A stretch of DNA of 64,000 bases from Glaciecola sp965660625 (GCA_965660625.1 CBFIAR010000007.1:87819-151818); one strand, 5' to 3'. Positions 17,895-25,740 are shown, counted from the stretch's first letter. A program made the numbers and translations. The notes: generated by a model not told the origin, from the letters alone.

Positions 17895-19461
17895 TAAAAT
17901 CGAGGGGAGCGTGACGGCCGTTTACCATGAAACTGGCGTGCCTAGCTTTAGTGGAAATCCTCTAATCGAATGCCTACCAAAATTGGGAAATGCGTCAGAA
18001 GTTATCAATAGACTCAGTCGGTTGCCAAAGACAGTCCTTAGAAGCGCACCTGCGGGCGATAGAGCATCTGAACTCGTAGCTGCTTTATCAAATATGTTTG
18101 TAGGTTTACCTCAACATTATGACTTGGCGCTTTTTATAGATACAAAGATCAAACAAGGCTATGTTTCTAGGAACCCACACCTCAATGTTGACTCGGAGCT
18201 GCTACAGAAAAACTACGAGAGAATGTTAGTTGGGAACCCGTCAGACAACACTGAAGATCTGACTCTGGATAACTCTCCAACCGCCGGTATCATCTATGGT
18301 GTTCCAGGTACTGGCAAGTCGACATCTTTAAAAAGAAGCCTGTCATTCTATCCTCAGGTAATCGTGCATGAATCGCTAAATCTGACTCAAATAACCTACT
18401 TGTATATTGATTTTCCGCATGATGGTAGCTTAAAAACATTGTGCAAGAATTTCTTTGATGCCCTTGGACATGCGATTCGTAAGCCTCACACCCAATGGAT
18501 GGAACGGCGTGAAAGTTTGGACTCAATGTTAGCAAAGATGCAAGCAGCGGCTGTAAGGTTTAACATTGGTATTTTGATAATCGATGAGTTCCAATTTTGG
18601 CGATCTAAGACGAAAAACTCCGACCAAGTTATTGGGTTTCTGGTCTCGCTTATCAATATTATTAAACTTCCTATTATTTTTAGTGGCACGCCAGCGGCCA
18701 AAGGCAGGCTTGAGTCTAGTCTGGCGCTAGCTCGACGAGTGACTGGTTTTAACGTTTGGGATCCTTTGCAGTTCCAAACAACTAAAAGTAAAACAAGTAA
18801 CCAAATGTGGGAATATTTTGCTCGTAAGTTGTGGCAATTCCAATATCTATCAAAACCATCCGAAGAGCTTACAGCTGAAATCAGCCAGACATGGTTTGAT
18901 TGCTGCCAGGGAGTTTTAGATATTGCGATGAAACTGTATATGCAGGTTCAGCTCCGAGCAATTCAAAGTAAAAAGGAACTCATTTCATCTGACTTGTTTC
19001 GCAGAGTTTATAAGGATGACTTTAAACCTGTTCACGCTATTGTTGATGCGCTGCGGTCACGTAATCCCGAAATTATTGCTGACTATCTTGATTTGCCGCA
19101 GTCTTCGGTTACTGTAAAAATTGCTTCATTACACAAGTCAATTGTCGACAAACAACAAGCGCAGAACTTGCCTGCGATGAAACCCCATGCAGAAGAGTTA
19201 CTCAACTGTTTGATACAAATTGGTTACGACAAGAGTGTCGCAGAACCAGCAGTAAACTCTGTTGTAGCTCAAAACACTCATTTGGATAAAAAGCTGCTTT
19301 TGCCTATAGTGATAAAACTTTTAGCAGAAACAGATAATGATAAATCCGTCATAAGTCCGATTAAGTCACCGCGCAAAACGAAACCAATACCGCCGATTAT
19401 TGACTTGTCACAGCAGCCAGATTTGTTCTCAAAAATCACAACGTTAACGAAGGGGCGATGA
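17866..19461 (+). CDS. tnsC: Transposition AAA+ ATPase regulator TnsC
   Basis: TnsC is the ATP-dependent switch that joins the target-site protein TnsD to the TnsAB transposase and gives target immunity. Walker A GVPGTGKST lies near residue 145 and Walker B ILIIDEF near 237, with FSGTPAAKGRL as the sensor region. The N-terminus contains VYHETGVPSF...NPLIECLPKL, which parallels that of Tn7 TnsC. I chose the ATG at 17866 because AAGGA lies 8 bp before it; ATGs at 17857 and 17887 are alternatives. The start lies inside the tnsB 3' end and the stop overlaps tnsD, so tnsABCD is one coupled operon. Confidence 0.95.
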   Translation: MKQMELMMSSKIEGSVTAVYHETGVPSFSGNPLIECLPKLGNASEVINRLSRLPKTVLRSAPAGDRASELVAALSNMFVGLPQHYDLALFIDTKIKQGYVSRNPHLNVDSELLQKNYERMLVGNPSDNTEDLTLDNSPTAGIIYGVPGTGKSTSLKRSLSFYPQVIVHESLNLTQITYLYIDFPHDGSLKTLCKNFFDALGHAIRKPHTQWMERRESLDSMLAKMQAAAVRFNIGILIIDEFQFWRSKTKNSDQVIGFLVSLINIIKLPIIFSGTPAAKGRLESSLALARRVTGFNVWDPLQFQTTKSKTSNQMWEYFARKLWQFQYLSKPSEELTAEISQTWFDCCQGVLDIAMKLYMQVQLRAIQSKKELISSDLFRRVYKDDFKPVHAIVDALRSRNPEIIADYLDLPQSSVTVKIASLHKSIVDKQQAQNLPAMKPHAEELLNCLIQIGYDKSVAEPAVNSVVAQNTHLDKKLLLPIVIKLLAETDNDKSVISPIKSPRKTKPIPPIIDLSQQPDLFSKITTLTKGR

Positions 19462-21026
19462 ATCAAATCACTTTGGCAAACATCATCCCTTATCCGGACG
19501 AAACTACGTTCAGTATTCAGGCGCGGCTTAGGGTGCGTTTTGCCGTAAAAAGTCCTAAGGCACTCATAGAAGGCGTTTATAATAATCGAACTATATCCGC
19601 TTCTTGGGTGCTTCCCTCTCACTTACAAAGGCTGCTAGACGAGACTATCAATGTTCAGGGACTAACTGCCGAAAAACTTGTATTTAAGCACACTCTATTC
19701 CCATTAATAGCGCCATTCATTCCCGTCAACCGTAGTCGTAAAATTTTGGACTCAATGGAGTCTGGTAATGGTGCTGGCTTGCATGTGATGTCCGGATTCG
19801 CTGCAAGCCGAATACCAAAATCCTTGCATTTAAGATTTTGCCCCAACTGTGCACAAGAACAACATGCACGTTATGGTGAGCCTTATTTCATGAGAATTCA
19901 TCAAATACCGGCTGTAACTAGTTGCTATAAACATAAGGTCGGATTGGAGGTTGTTAGCGGATTTAAAAAAGGGGTTCATAGGCATGAATTTGTGCCGCTT
20001 ATCTTAAACAACATTTCAAGTTATAAAGCGGTGAAAGTTAGCAAATATGATAAGATAATCAGCTTTGCTTGTGAGGTGTTACTTAACAGCGAAAGCCTAC
20101 CATCACCTTCATACGCACAGTGGACAAATTATTACCGTCAACTTGCTTATAAAAATGACCTATCAAAAGGGGTGTATGTAGATTATTTGCCGGTAAAAGA
20201 AAAAGTAGAGAGTTTTTGGTCTTCACACGTATTGCAATGTTTAGGCTTAAATGTGAGCCCAAGCCAAAGCAGTTGGCTACATTGCATTTTCAGGAAGCAT
20301 AGAAAGAGCTTCTCATATCTTGAGCATATTGTCGTTAATGCAGCTCTGCTTAACGAGAGGTTTAATATAATTGAATGTATTGAACGAGCAGCCGAACAAC
20401 CCAAATCTTTTCGCAAACGTGATTCTTTTTCCTCTTCTCCTTCAACTTCTTCACAACATGTTTTAAGCGCAGATAAATTAGTTTGGGCAGCGCTGCTGAA
20501 AACTCAAACACCTAAAATTGCTCGAAGTAAATCACCTGCACTTTATACTAGGCTTTATAGGGCAAATAGAGAGTGGTTGCTAGAAATAAACGAGGGGCAC
20601 AAAGCAAGGCGAGTACGAGTAAATAATAGAGTAAACTGGCATAAGCGAGATTTTGCGACAGTAAGGTCTCTGTTTGTCATTATATCCAAGATTGATGATG
20701 ATTTGTCGTTGCCACGGGCAACAAAACGTTGGTTAATGTTTCAACTCAGTAATACTTCAACCGTTGAAAAGTATTCACATAAACTGCCTTTAACATCGAT
20801 GTTTTTAACTCACTATGCTGAATCAATATCTGAATATCAAATACGCAGAATTACTTATCAACTTCTTACGAATCGACATCCACATATAACTCGCCGCTGG
20901 TACTTGCTCCGAGCGTCAGGTTTGAGTGAAGAACGAATGACAGCTATTACAAAACAATTTCTGAAAGGGCTTGGCGAGATACTGCCTCCTTTTGGTTTTA
21001 AGGCGAACCTAATGTTCGAGATCTAA
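19458..21026 (+). CDS. tnsD: attTn7-targeting protein TnsD (TniQ family)
   Basis: TnsD binds the 3' end of glmS and directs insertion just downstream. The 522 residues match the 508-residue Tn7 protein along the whole length, not the shorter TniQ of CRISPR-linked elements. Conserved stretches include LPSHLQ, HTLFPLIAPF, the zinc-binding CPNC...SCYKH (residues ~128-159), IFRKHRKSFSYLEH and ESISEYQIRRI. The start overlaps the tnsC stop (ATGA). The insertion found here, 24 bp beyond glmS, is what this protein would produce. No tnsE gene follows; Tn7 uses TnsE for plasmid targeting. Confidence 0.96.
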   Translation: MNQITLANIIPYPDETTFSIQARLRVRFAVKSPKALIEGVYNNRTISASWVLPSHLQRLLDETINVQGLTAEKLVFKHTLFPLIAPFIPVNRSRKILDSMESGNGAGLHVMSGFAASRIPKSLHLRFCPNCAQEQHARYGEPYFMRIHQIPAVTSCYKHKVGLEVVSGFKKGVHRHEFVPLILNNISSYKAVKVSKYDKIISFACEVLLNSESLPSPSYAQWTNYYRQLAYKNDLSKGVYVDYLPVKEKVESFWSSHVLQCLGLNVSPSQSSWLHCIFRKHRKSFSYLEHIVVNAALLNERFNIIECIERAAEQPKSFRKRDSFSSSPSTSSQHVLSADKLVWAALLKTQTPKIARSKSPALYTRLYRANREWLLEINEGHKARRVRVNNRVNWHKRDFATVRSLFVIISKIDDDLSLPRATKRWLMFQLSNTSTVEKYSHKLPLTSMFLTHYAESISEYQIRRITYQLLTNRHPHITRRWYLLRASGLSEERMTAITKQFLKGLGEILPPFGFKANLMFEI

Positions 21027-21068
21027 ACAAATAAAACAGCTGGCTATAACGACAAGGCGGATGACGGA

Positions 21069-21776
21069 ATGATTTATACAGGTGAAATTTCAGATGCGAT
21101 TTATCTTAATGTAGAAGATGAACCAAAAATTAACTTTATTTTCGGCACCATAATTTATGACTTATCAAATAGGTTTTCTGAAGGTGACTGGATTGCTACA
21201 AGTCCTTTAATCAAGTTTAAAGAGGTTGATGGTGGATTTGCAGCGATAACTCAAAACTCGATATACCGTATTGGTAGTTTTGAAACAATGGTAATTAAGT
21301 GGGACGCGGTTGATAACATAAGACTAGGAACACCTCCAGAAATTGCTGTTAAATTGCTGAGCGGTGAATGGCCGCCAAAGTGTGCTATAAACAGGGATAT
21401 ATTAATGGATGATAAAAGTAAAGTTGCCGTCACCTCAGCGGTCGCGACGCTACTTAATCGGTGGCGGCTTTCTGAGGCACAAAAAATTGCTATTCTTGGC
21501 CTTGATTCAAAAGCTGACCTCGGCAGCTTCCTTAACTCACCTTCAAGCGTGAATTTATCTCCAGATTTGGAGCAACGACTCTCACTCATTCTCAACATTC
21601 ACGAAAATCTTAGGCTTCTTTTCTCTAACCCGGAGAACATCTACGGATTCATGACACTGGTGAATAACAATTCACCATTTTTGGGGAAGAGACCTATTGA
21701 CTTAGCTTTTCAGGGTGCAGACGGCCTCACTGTTGTACATACAGCATTACTGTCGATGTTTGGCGGGACGAAGTGA
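21069..21776 (+). CDS. Unknown N-domain fused to an MbcA/ParS/Xre-type (DUF2384-like) domain
   Basis: The 235-residue protein sits 42 bp after tnsD, where Tn7 has tnsE, and on the same strand, so it may be part of the tns operon. The N-terminal ~100 residues (IYTGEISDAIYLNVEDEPKI...) are not recognised. Residues ~118-235 have the layout of Xre/MbcA/ParS antitoxins: a helix-turn-helix-like LLNRWRLSEAQKIAILGLDS, then LSPDLEQRLSLILNIHENLRLLFSNPENIYGFM, then a toxin-binding-like FLGKRPIDLAFQGADGL. No toxin gene (RES domain) is adjacent. It may be a DNA-binding regulator of transposition or an orphan antitoxin. A partial second copy lies at 22378. Confidence 0.65.
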   Translation: MIYTGEISDAIYLNVEDEPKINFIFGTIIYDLSNRFSEGDWIATSPLIKFKEVDGGFAAITQNSIYRIGSFETMVIKWDAVDNIRLGTPPEIAVKLLSGEWPPKCAINRDILMDDKSKVAVTSAVATLLNRWRLSEAQKIAILGLDSKADLGSFLNSPSSVNLSPDLEQRLSLILNIHENLRLLFSNPENIYGFMTLVNNNSPFLGKRPIDLAFQGADGLTVVHTALLSMFGGTK

Positions 21777-21806
21777 AATAAGAGGCCGGCAATTACTAAT
21801 GAACGA

Positions 21807-22181
21807 TCAATTATCAGTGTGCGAAACAATCCAATCGATGACTGTTTTTTTTTGCCACGCTTTAAACCTATGTCCTAAGTCTAAGGGCTTGGGAAAGCTC
21901 CCCAAGTCCACCATTCTGTAAATAGTCGAACGACTCACGCCAACCAACAAACAGACCTCTTTAATACGTATTAAGCATTCAGGGGGCTTTTCGGCTAATT
22001 TATCAGCAGATAATGGGTTGACAACTACTGCTTTTGGTACAGAAGGTATTTCATTGCTAATATTTTTGGTAATTTCTGCAATATGATTTAACCCTTGCTG
22101 TATTTCAGACATATTATTTTTAAGCTTTAGACTCAACTGATCTAAGTAATAAAGCAGGTATTCTTTTTCTCTTTTATTCAT
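21807..22181 (-). CDS. AlpA-family (excisionase-like) DNA-binding protein
   Basis: This 124-residue protein has an N-terminal helical stretch (NKREKEYLLYYLDQLSLKLKNNMSEIQQGLNHIAEI) likely to be a coiled coil. A linker follows, then an AlpA/MerR-like helix-turn-helix: CLIRIKEVCLLVGVSRSTIYRMVDLGSFPKPLDLGHRFKAWQKKTVIDWI (residues ~71-119). Such proteins regulate integration or transcription in prophages and islands. It converges on the DUF2384-like gene with 30 bp between the stops. The start codon at 22179-22181 has few alternatives. A frameshifted paralogue lies 0.8 kb away. Its role in this transposon is unknown. Confidence 0.78.
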   Translation of the reverse strand: MNKREKEYLLYYLDQLSLKLKNNMSEIQQGLNHIAEITKNISNEIPSVPKAVVVNPLSADKLAEKPPECLIRIKEVCLLVGVSRSTIYRMVDLGSFPKPLDLGHRFKAWQKKTVIDWIVSHTDN

Positions 22182-22377
22182 GAGTATCTCTATTCCTTGC
22201 TTACGAATGCTTCGTTAGAATACATCTAGCCATTAGAGTGGCGCAATCGGGACGTTTATTGTCAGAATTAAAGTTAGGCTTTAATTATAGTATTGAAGAT
22301 CAGAATCAAGGTTAAATCCGCAACAGAGGAAAGTATCAAGCGATGTTTGTAACGTTAAAAACCGAAATTAAGGCCAA

Positions 22378-22614
22378 TTGAAATGGTCTACGTCTTTAGA
22401 GCAACGCCTCTCGCTCATTCTCGATATTCACGCAAACCTCAGGCTTCTTTTCTCTAGCTCGGACAACATTTACGGATTCATGACGATGACCACCAATCAC
22501 AATTCGCCGTTCAAGGGAAAGAAACCAATTAAGCTGGCGGCTCAAGTCACAGAAAGCTTGAAAGTAGTATATAGCGCAGTATCGTCAATGGCTTATGGTG
22601 ACGTGGATGACTAA
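22378..22614 (+). pseudogene. Truncated second copy of the DUF2384-like domain
   Basis: The 78-residue frame carries only the end of the domain: SLEQRLSLILDIHANLRLLFSSSDNIYGFM...SPFKGKKPIKLAAQ. It is colinear with residues ~170-235 of the protein encoded at 21069. Stop codons precede it in frame and no HTH half is present. It is read as a 5'-truncated remnant; expression from the internal ATG at 22384 or nearby cannot be ruled out. Confidence 0.7.
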
Positions 22615-22640
22615 GAATGAGGTGGTTTTTAATAATAAGA

Positions 22641-23011
22641 TTAAGCCCGAGCATGCGAGTTTATCCAATCAATGACTTTTTTTCTGCCAAACCTTGAACC
22701 GCCACTTAAATCCAAAGGTTTAGGGAAACTACTTTCACCTACCATTCTGTAAATAGTGGAACGACTGACGCCACTAACAGACTGACTTCCTTAATACGAA
22801 TTAAGCATTCCAAAGGCTTCGCTGTTAATGTATTAGTTGACAATGGAGCAGACACTGCCGTTTTTGGCTCGTACGGTATTTCATTGTTGATAAGACAAGT
22901 TATTTCGACAATATGATTCAGCCCTTGCTGCATTTCAGACATATTATTTCTGCGCTTCAGGCTTAACCGATCTAAATAATAAAGCAGGTACTCTTTCTCT
23001 CTTTTGTTCAT
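22641..23011 (-). pseudogene. Frameshifted second copy of the AlpA-like gene
   Basis: The N-terminal part (23011 down to ~22770) matches the intact copy closely, then the frame leaves it at the HTH (LLVASVVPL). Compared with the intact gene, the run after CGACTGACGCC (near 22775) is one base shorter. Reading on in the shifted frame restores SRSTIYRMV...SSFPKPLDLSGGSRFGRKKVIDWINSHARA and a stop at 22641-22643. A single-base deletion has therefore inactivated this copy. Confidence 0.82.
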
Positions 23012-23067
23012 GGTTATTGCTATTCATTCTCTTACAAACCACGATGATCGAATACTTTTGGGCCGGA

Positions 23068-23130
23068 TTGTGTAAAAACATGTGTAAAAAATGGAACTTT
23101 TCTTTCAATATGTTGTATATTTATATACAT
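23068..23130 (+). promoter_or_regulatory. Putative operator/promoter of the three-gene cassette
   Basis: Upstream of the gene at 23155, a two-fold symmetric GTATAT-TT-ATATAC lies at 23115-23128. Just before it the word GTGTAAAAA occurs twice (from about 23070). The symmetric site lies 27-40 bp before the start codon and could cover a promoter, so it may be an operator for the HTH protein of the cassette (inference). Confidence 0.4.
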
Positions 23131-23154
23131 GATTGCCTGCAAATGAATTATTAG

Positions 23155-23937
23155 ATGAGTGAATATAAAAAGTTAAACAACCAGCCGCTGCAAATAGTAC
23201 TTTTAGAGGTTAGGTTTTCGACTGTAATGGACATCGCTAAATATATTCCTGCTTTTCAAGATAAGATAAGGAAAGAGTACCCGATTTCTGGTGAGCCTTT
23301 GGTTGATCAGAGTGTCCATATAAATGGACAAAATATAGAAGTGCGAAACAGTCAACAATGGGCATTTGTTTCAAAAAATAGAAAGTCAGCTGTTACGTTA
23401 GCAGACAGCAGGTTTGTATATTTCACCGCTGAATACCCTCGTTTTGACGGTTTCTCAAAAAACGTAGAAAGTGCGCTAAAAATAGTGTCGGAAGTTATTT
23501 CGCCGTCATTAATTTCGAGAATTGGTATGAGATTCTGTGACTTAGTTAAGCCTACAAAAGACGAAAGTATTGAGCAGTTAATCTCAAAGGATTTACTTTA
23601 TGACAAAGTGCTTAATAGATGTGGTAAAATTGCGACTCACACGACAGAAACAATCTTACAGAATGACTTTGGTGTGTTGCTCTTCAAAACTATAACCGGA
23701 ATGAACAATGCAGTTTTACCGCCCGACTTTGGTAGTTTGCCCATTGTGATAGAAAAAGATAATGAAAGTAGTATCCGGACGATATTGGATTTTGATCATT
23801 ATTGGCATGATGATGAGAATTTGATGGACTTTGATATAAATGCAGTGAAGCAAAAAATGGAGGAAATGCATATTCCTCTTAGAGAAGCTTTTTGGAATGT
23901 AACTACAGACTATGCGAGAAATCAAAAATGGAATTAG
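23155..23937 (+). CDS. TIGR04255-like protein of unknown function
   Basis: The 260-residue protein starts with the pattern PLQIVLLEVRFSTVMDIAKYIPAFQDKIRKEYPI, then QNIEVRNSQQWAFVSKNRKSAVTLADSRFVYFTAEYPRFDGF. These two blocks are what I know as the TIGR04255 family, whose members are often in accessory regions and whose function is not known. The C-terminal ~130 residues have a beta-rich look and end in FWNVTTDYARNQKWN, a usual family ending. No catalytic motif, signal peptide or membrane helix is seen. It overlaps the next gene by 10 bp, so it is the first gene of a coupled three-gene set lying at the left-like end of the transposon. Confidence 0.72.
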   Translation: MSEYKKLNNQPLQIVLLEVRFSTVMDIAKYIPAFQDKIRKEYPISGEPLVDQSVHINGQNIEVRNSQQWAFVSKNRKSAVTLADSRFVYFTAEYPRFDGFSKNVESALKIVSEVISPSLISRIGMRFCDLVKPTKDESIEQLISKDLLYDKVLNRCGKIATHTTETILQNDFGVLLFKTITGMNNAVLPPDFGSLPIVIEKDNESSIRTILDFDHYWHDDENLMDFDINAVKQKMEEMHIPLREAFWNVTTDYARNQKWN

Positions 23938-24518
23938 TTGATTTAGTCGGAATTGATAATGCTTTCCCATCTGTAAACCGTTCTGGGACGGATGCATTTG
24001 GCTATTCAAATCCACCAATTGTCAGAGATGTAAATGATCTGGGGTTCTCCTTTCAGAGAGCTCTGACTGGAACCGCAGCCTCTATAAACGCCTTAAAAAG
24101 CAGTGGCACTGGAGGTTTCTACTTCAATGTGATTGAGCATGAAGTAAAACATAAAAATGAATTAACACCACGTCTCATACTTAATGAATTGGCTCAGACA
24201 TTTGACTTAACTCAAGAAGACTTATCACATATCTGTTGCTCTTCAAGGAAATCCATAAATAATTGGTTGAGTGGTGACTTACCAAATAAGACTAAGAATA
24301 AGCGGCTTTTAAAACTGTATTTGATACAAAAAGAGTGGGTTAGTGCAGGTTTTTCAAGTAGCCGGAACCTTTTAGATTTAAAGGTGCTTGGTGAACTGTC
24401 AGTTCTGGAGCTTCTTTCGCAAGATAAATTAGATGTAGAAAAGATTCTTTTTGCGGGGTCACGCTTGACGTTGAGCCAACCCGATTCGAGTGCTAGGTTA
24501 CAAGATCCATTTGCGTAA
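23928..24518 (+). CDS. HTH protein, antitoxin-like, second gene of the cassette
   Basis: I start at the ATG at 23928, which overlaps the preceding stop (ATGGAATTAG), rather than the earlier in-frame ATG at 23892, which lies deep inside the upstream gene. The ~196-residue product has an unstructured N-terminus. Its middle helix-turn-helix reads LNELAQTFDLTQEDLSHICCSSRKSINNWLSG (residues ~84-115). A helical C-terminus (LLDLKVLGELSVLELLSQDKLDVEKILFAGSRL) recalls the end domain of Xre-type antitoxins. TIGR04255 proteins are in my recollection often next to such HTH proteins. Role inferred: DNA-binding partner or antitoxin of the cassette. Confidence 0.65.
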   Translation: MELVDLVGIDNAFPSVNRSGTDAFGYSNPPIVRDVNDLGFSFQRALTGTAASINALKSSGTGGFYFNVIEHEVKHKNELTPRLILNELAQTFDLTQEDLSHICCSSRKSINNWLSGDLPNKTKNKRLLKLYLIQKEWVSAGFSSSRNLLDLKVLGELSVLELLSQDKLDVEKILFAGSRLTLSQPDSSARLQDPFA

Positions 24519-25375
24519 TGCTTTCTATGGAAGATTACGGTAAGCGACTTGAACAGGCAGGATGGCTGCAAGGAAACGTAGTTTCCTCTCGATATATTAG
24601 ATATATCTTCGATAGTGCAAACTCCGTAATCGGTATAGATTCTGCTGACTATAGCGACACAAGTAAAATTGCCTTTATCGTCGCTTCGCAATCTTGTGAC
24701 ATTGCGAACAGACTCCACCCCTATGTAGAGTTATCATTTGCGCTTGAGATTGATAAGTTAAACAGTGCATACATGCACAATAATCATCCAAGAAGGCTTC
24801 ATCTTAGGACTTATGAAGCTGATGGAGACGGTATCAATACTCGATCATTTGAAACCAACATCCATCAAAAGATATTTATATCTAAAAATTTCTTGCTAGA
24901 AGTTGATTATGATAATTCTGTGCTGTTAGACGACCAAACTACTAGAGACTACAAATACTGGCTCGCTGCCCAATACTCACGTCCAGCATTACCGACATCA
25001 TTCAATGACAGATTAAGAGCAGCGGATCCTAAAAATAAGTTGAAAAAAAATGCTAAAAAGCTTCATGAAAGTACCACTGGCATTTACATTCAACTCTTCC
25101 CATTCGCAGAGATACCTGAGTCAGATAATTATTCATTAAACTTACTTATTTTGTTGACGGAAAATGCCAACGGTAATGACGAAAAAATAGCGTCAGCTTC
25201 CAGCAATATTGCCGAACTCTTCCGAACAGCGGGAATGGATGTACAAGTTAGGGTCGTGAGGGAAACCGATATATCGGTTGCAGTTTTGAGGCGTTTCACG
25301 AGGATTTATCTCGACGATTTATCTTTTCGTGATGAGACTGCCGAATTACCTCCTGAGGTGAAGTTTAATAGCTAG
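24518..25375 (+). CDS. Unknown 285-residue protein, third gene of the cassette
   Basis: I do not recognise this family. The start overlaps the preceding stop (TAATG), so translation is coupled. Visible features: an early IAFIVASQSCDIANRLHPYVELSFALE stretch (residues ~48-74), in which a strand leads into the small SQSCDI motif; a mixed polar middle with RRLHLRTYEADGDG; a lysine-rich segment KNKLKKNAKKLHESTTG; and a C-terminal RRFTRIYLDDLSFRDETAELPPEV. There is no signal peptide or membrane helix. It stops only 10 bp before the first left-end TnsB-type site. A toxin or effector role is a guess based on being last in a TIGR04255-HTH-X cassette. Confidence 0.6.
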   Translation: MLSMEDYGKRLEQAGWLQGNVVSSRYIRYIFDSANSVIGIDSADYSDTSKIAFIVASQSCDIANRLHPYVELSFALEIDKLNSAYMHNNHPRRLHLRTYEADGDGINTRSFETNIHQKIFISKNFLLEVDYDNSVLLDDQTTRDYKYWLAAQYSRPALPTSFNDRLRAADPKNKLKKNAKKLHESTTGIYIQLFPFAEIPESDNYSLNLLILLTENANGNDEKIASASSNIAELFRTAGMDVQVRVVRETDISVAVLRRFTRIYLDDLSFRDETAELPPEVKFNS

Positions 25376-25384
25376 ATACCGTTT

Positions 25385-25531
25385 AGTTTCAAACTTTAAT
25401 CCATCAAGTTTTGGCTGTTTTGTAGTCTTGCTTTGTATAGTTTCAAACTTTGATAAAATTGAGCAAAATCAAGTTACACAAAAACGCAATTCTCAAGGAT
25501 ATTCAGTTTCAAACTTTAATACGCTCGCACA
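25385..25531. repeat. Left-like transposon end with three spaced TnsB-type sites
   Basis: AGTTTCAAACTTTAAT occurs at 25385-25400 and again at 25505-25520. A variant, AGTTTCAAACTTTGAT, lies at 25439-25454. All three are in the opposite direction to those at the other end. Their wide spacing over ~150 bp is that of Tn7 left ends. The element finishes with ACGCTCGCACA at 25531. Confidence 0.88.
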
Positions 25532-25536
25532 TCCCG
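25532..25536. repeat. Target site duplication (distal copy)
   Basis: TCCCG follows the terminal ACA directly and equals the five bases before the other end at 4894-4898. Confidence 0.93.
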
Positions 25537-25538
25537 TT

Positions 25539-25660
25539 TGTTGTTGTTAAATAAAGTGCGCTACTAATTGGATAGTGCGCTACTTTGTTTAAAAGTACGA
25601 TACTGGGAAAGTTGGCTACTGAAAATAAAGTTGGCTACTCATATATGTAGGTTACTTTTG
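25539..25660. repeat. Degenerate ~19-bp direct repeats outside the transposon
   Basis: Starting at about 25553, 25572, 25592, 25608, 25627 and 25645 the text repeats AAAGTGCGCTACT, ATAGTGCGCTACT, AAAGTACGATACT, AAAGTTGGCTACT, AAAGTTGGCTACT and ATGTAGGTTACT. Steps are mostly 18-20 bp. A TGT lies at 25539, right after the duplicated target. Abutting ~20-bp direct repeats after a TGT are what a Tn7 right end looks like. The core differs from the sites of the present element, so this may be a relic of another Tn7-like family that used the same site earlier (inference). Confidence 0.5.
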
Positions 25661-25740
25661 CCCGTGGAAATTATTTACCGCAAAAAAATTAATGCGCAGG
25701 TGTATTAGCTCAGTTTCTAAAATTTGCTAACATCGTAGTT

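Larger units (their letters stand above)
21540..23020. repeat. Tandem duplication of the DUF2384 end plus AlpA-like gene
   Basis: The segment ~21550-22190 (end of the DUF2384-like gene plus the convergent AlpA-like gene) recurs at ~22390-23020 in the same order and orientation. Recognisable matches are EQRLSLIL.IH.NLRLLFS..NIYGFM on the plus strand and MNKREKEYLLYYLD.LSLK...NNMSE.QQGLNHI on the minus strand. Copies have diverged clearly, and the second has lost the 5' part of the first gene and has a frameshift in the other. Confidence 0.8.
4899..25531 (+). mobile_element. Complete Tn7-family transposon at attTn7 (20,633 bp)
   Basis: Boundaries were found by reading both ends. The left boundary starts TGTCCGAGTATATTAATG at 4899. 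The right boundary, read on the minus strand, starts TGTGCGAGCGTATTAAAG at 25531. The two agree at most positions over 26 bp and both run into a GTTTGAAAC TnsB-type site. Perfect 5-bp TCCCG duplications flank the element. It lies 24 bp after the glmS stop and codes for TnsA, TnsB, TnsC and a TnsD closely like that of Tn7. TnsE is missing. The glmS-proximal end has three abutting sites, as in Tn7 right ends; the distal end has three spaced sites, as in left ends. Cargo: a type I RM operon, DUF3644 and helical genes before tnsA; a DUF2384/AlpA module and a three-gene cassette after tnsD. Confidence 0.95.

Noticed and set aside
14945..21026. CRISPR-associated transposon (CAST)
   Set aside because: TnsD matches the full-length glmS-targeting Tn7 protein, not the short TniQ, and no Cas gene or CRISPR array is present in the element.
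23892..23927. Earlier ATG for the cassette HTH gene
   Set aside because: It lies well inside the preceding gene; the ATG at 23928 overlaps the stop in the usual coupled way.
25553..25660. CRISPR or tRNA-like structure outside the element
   Set aside because: Repeats are degenerate and abut without spacers, and no cloverleaf could be drawn.
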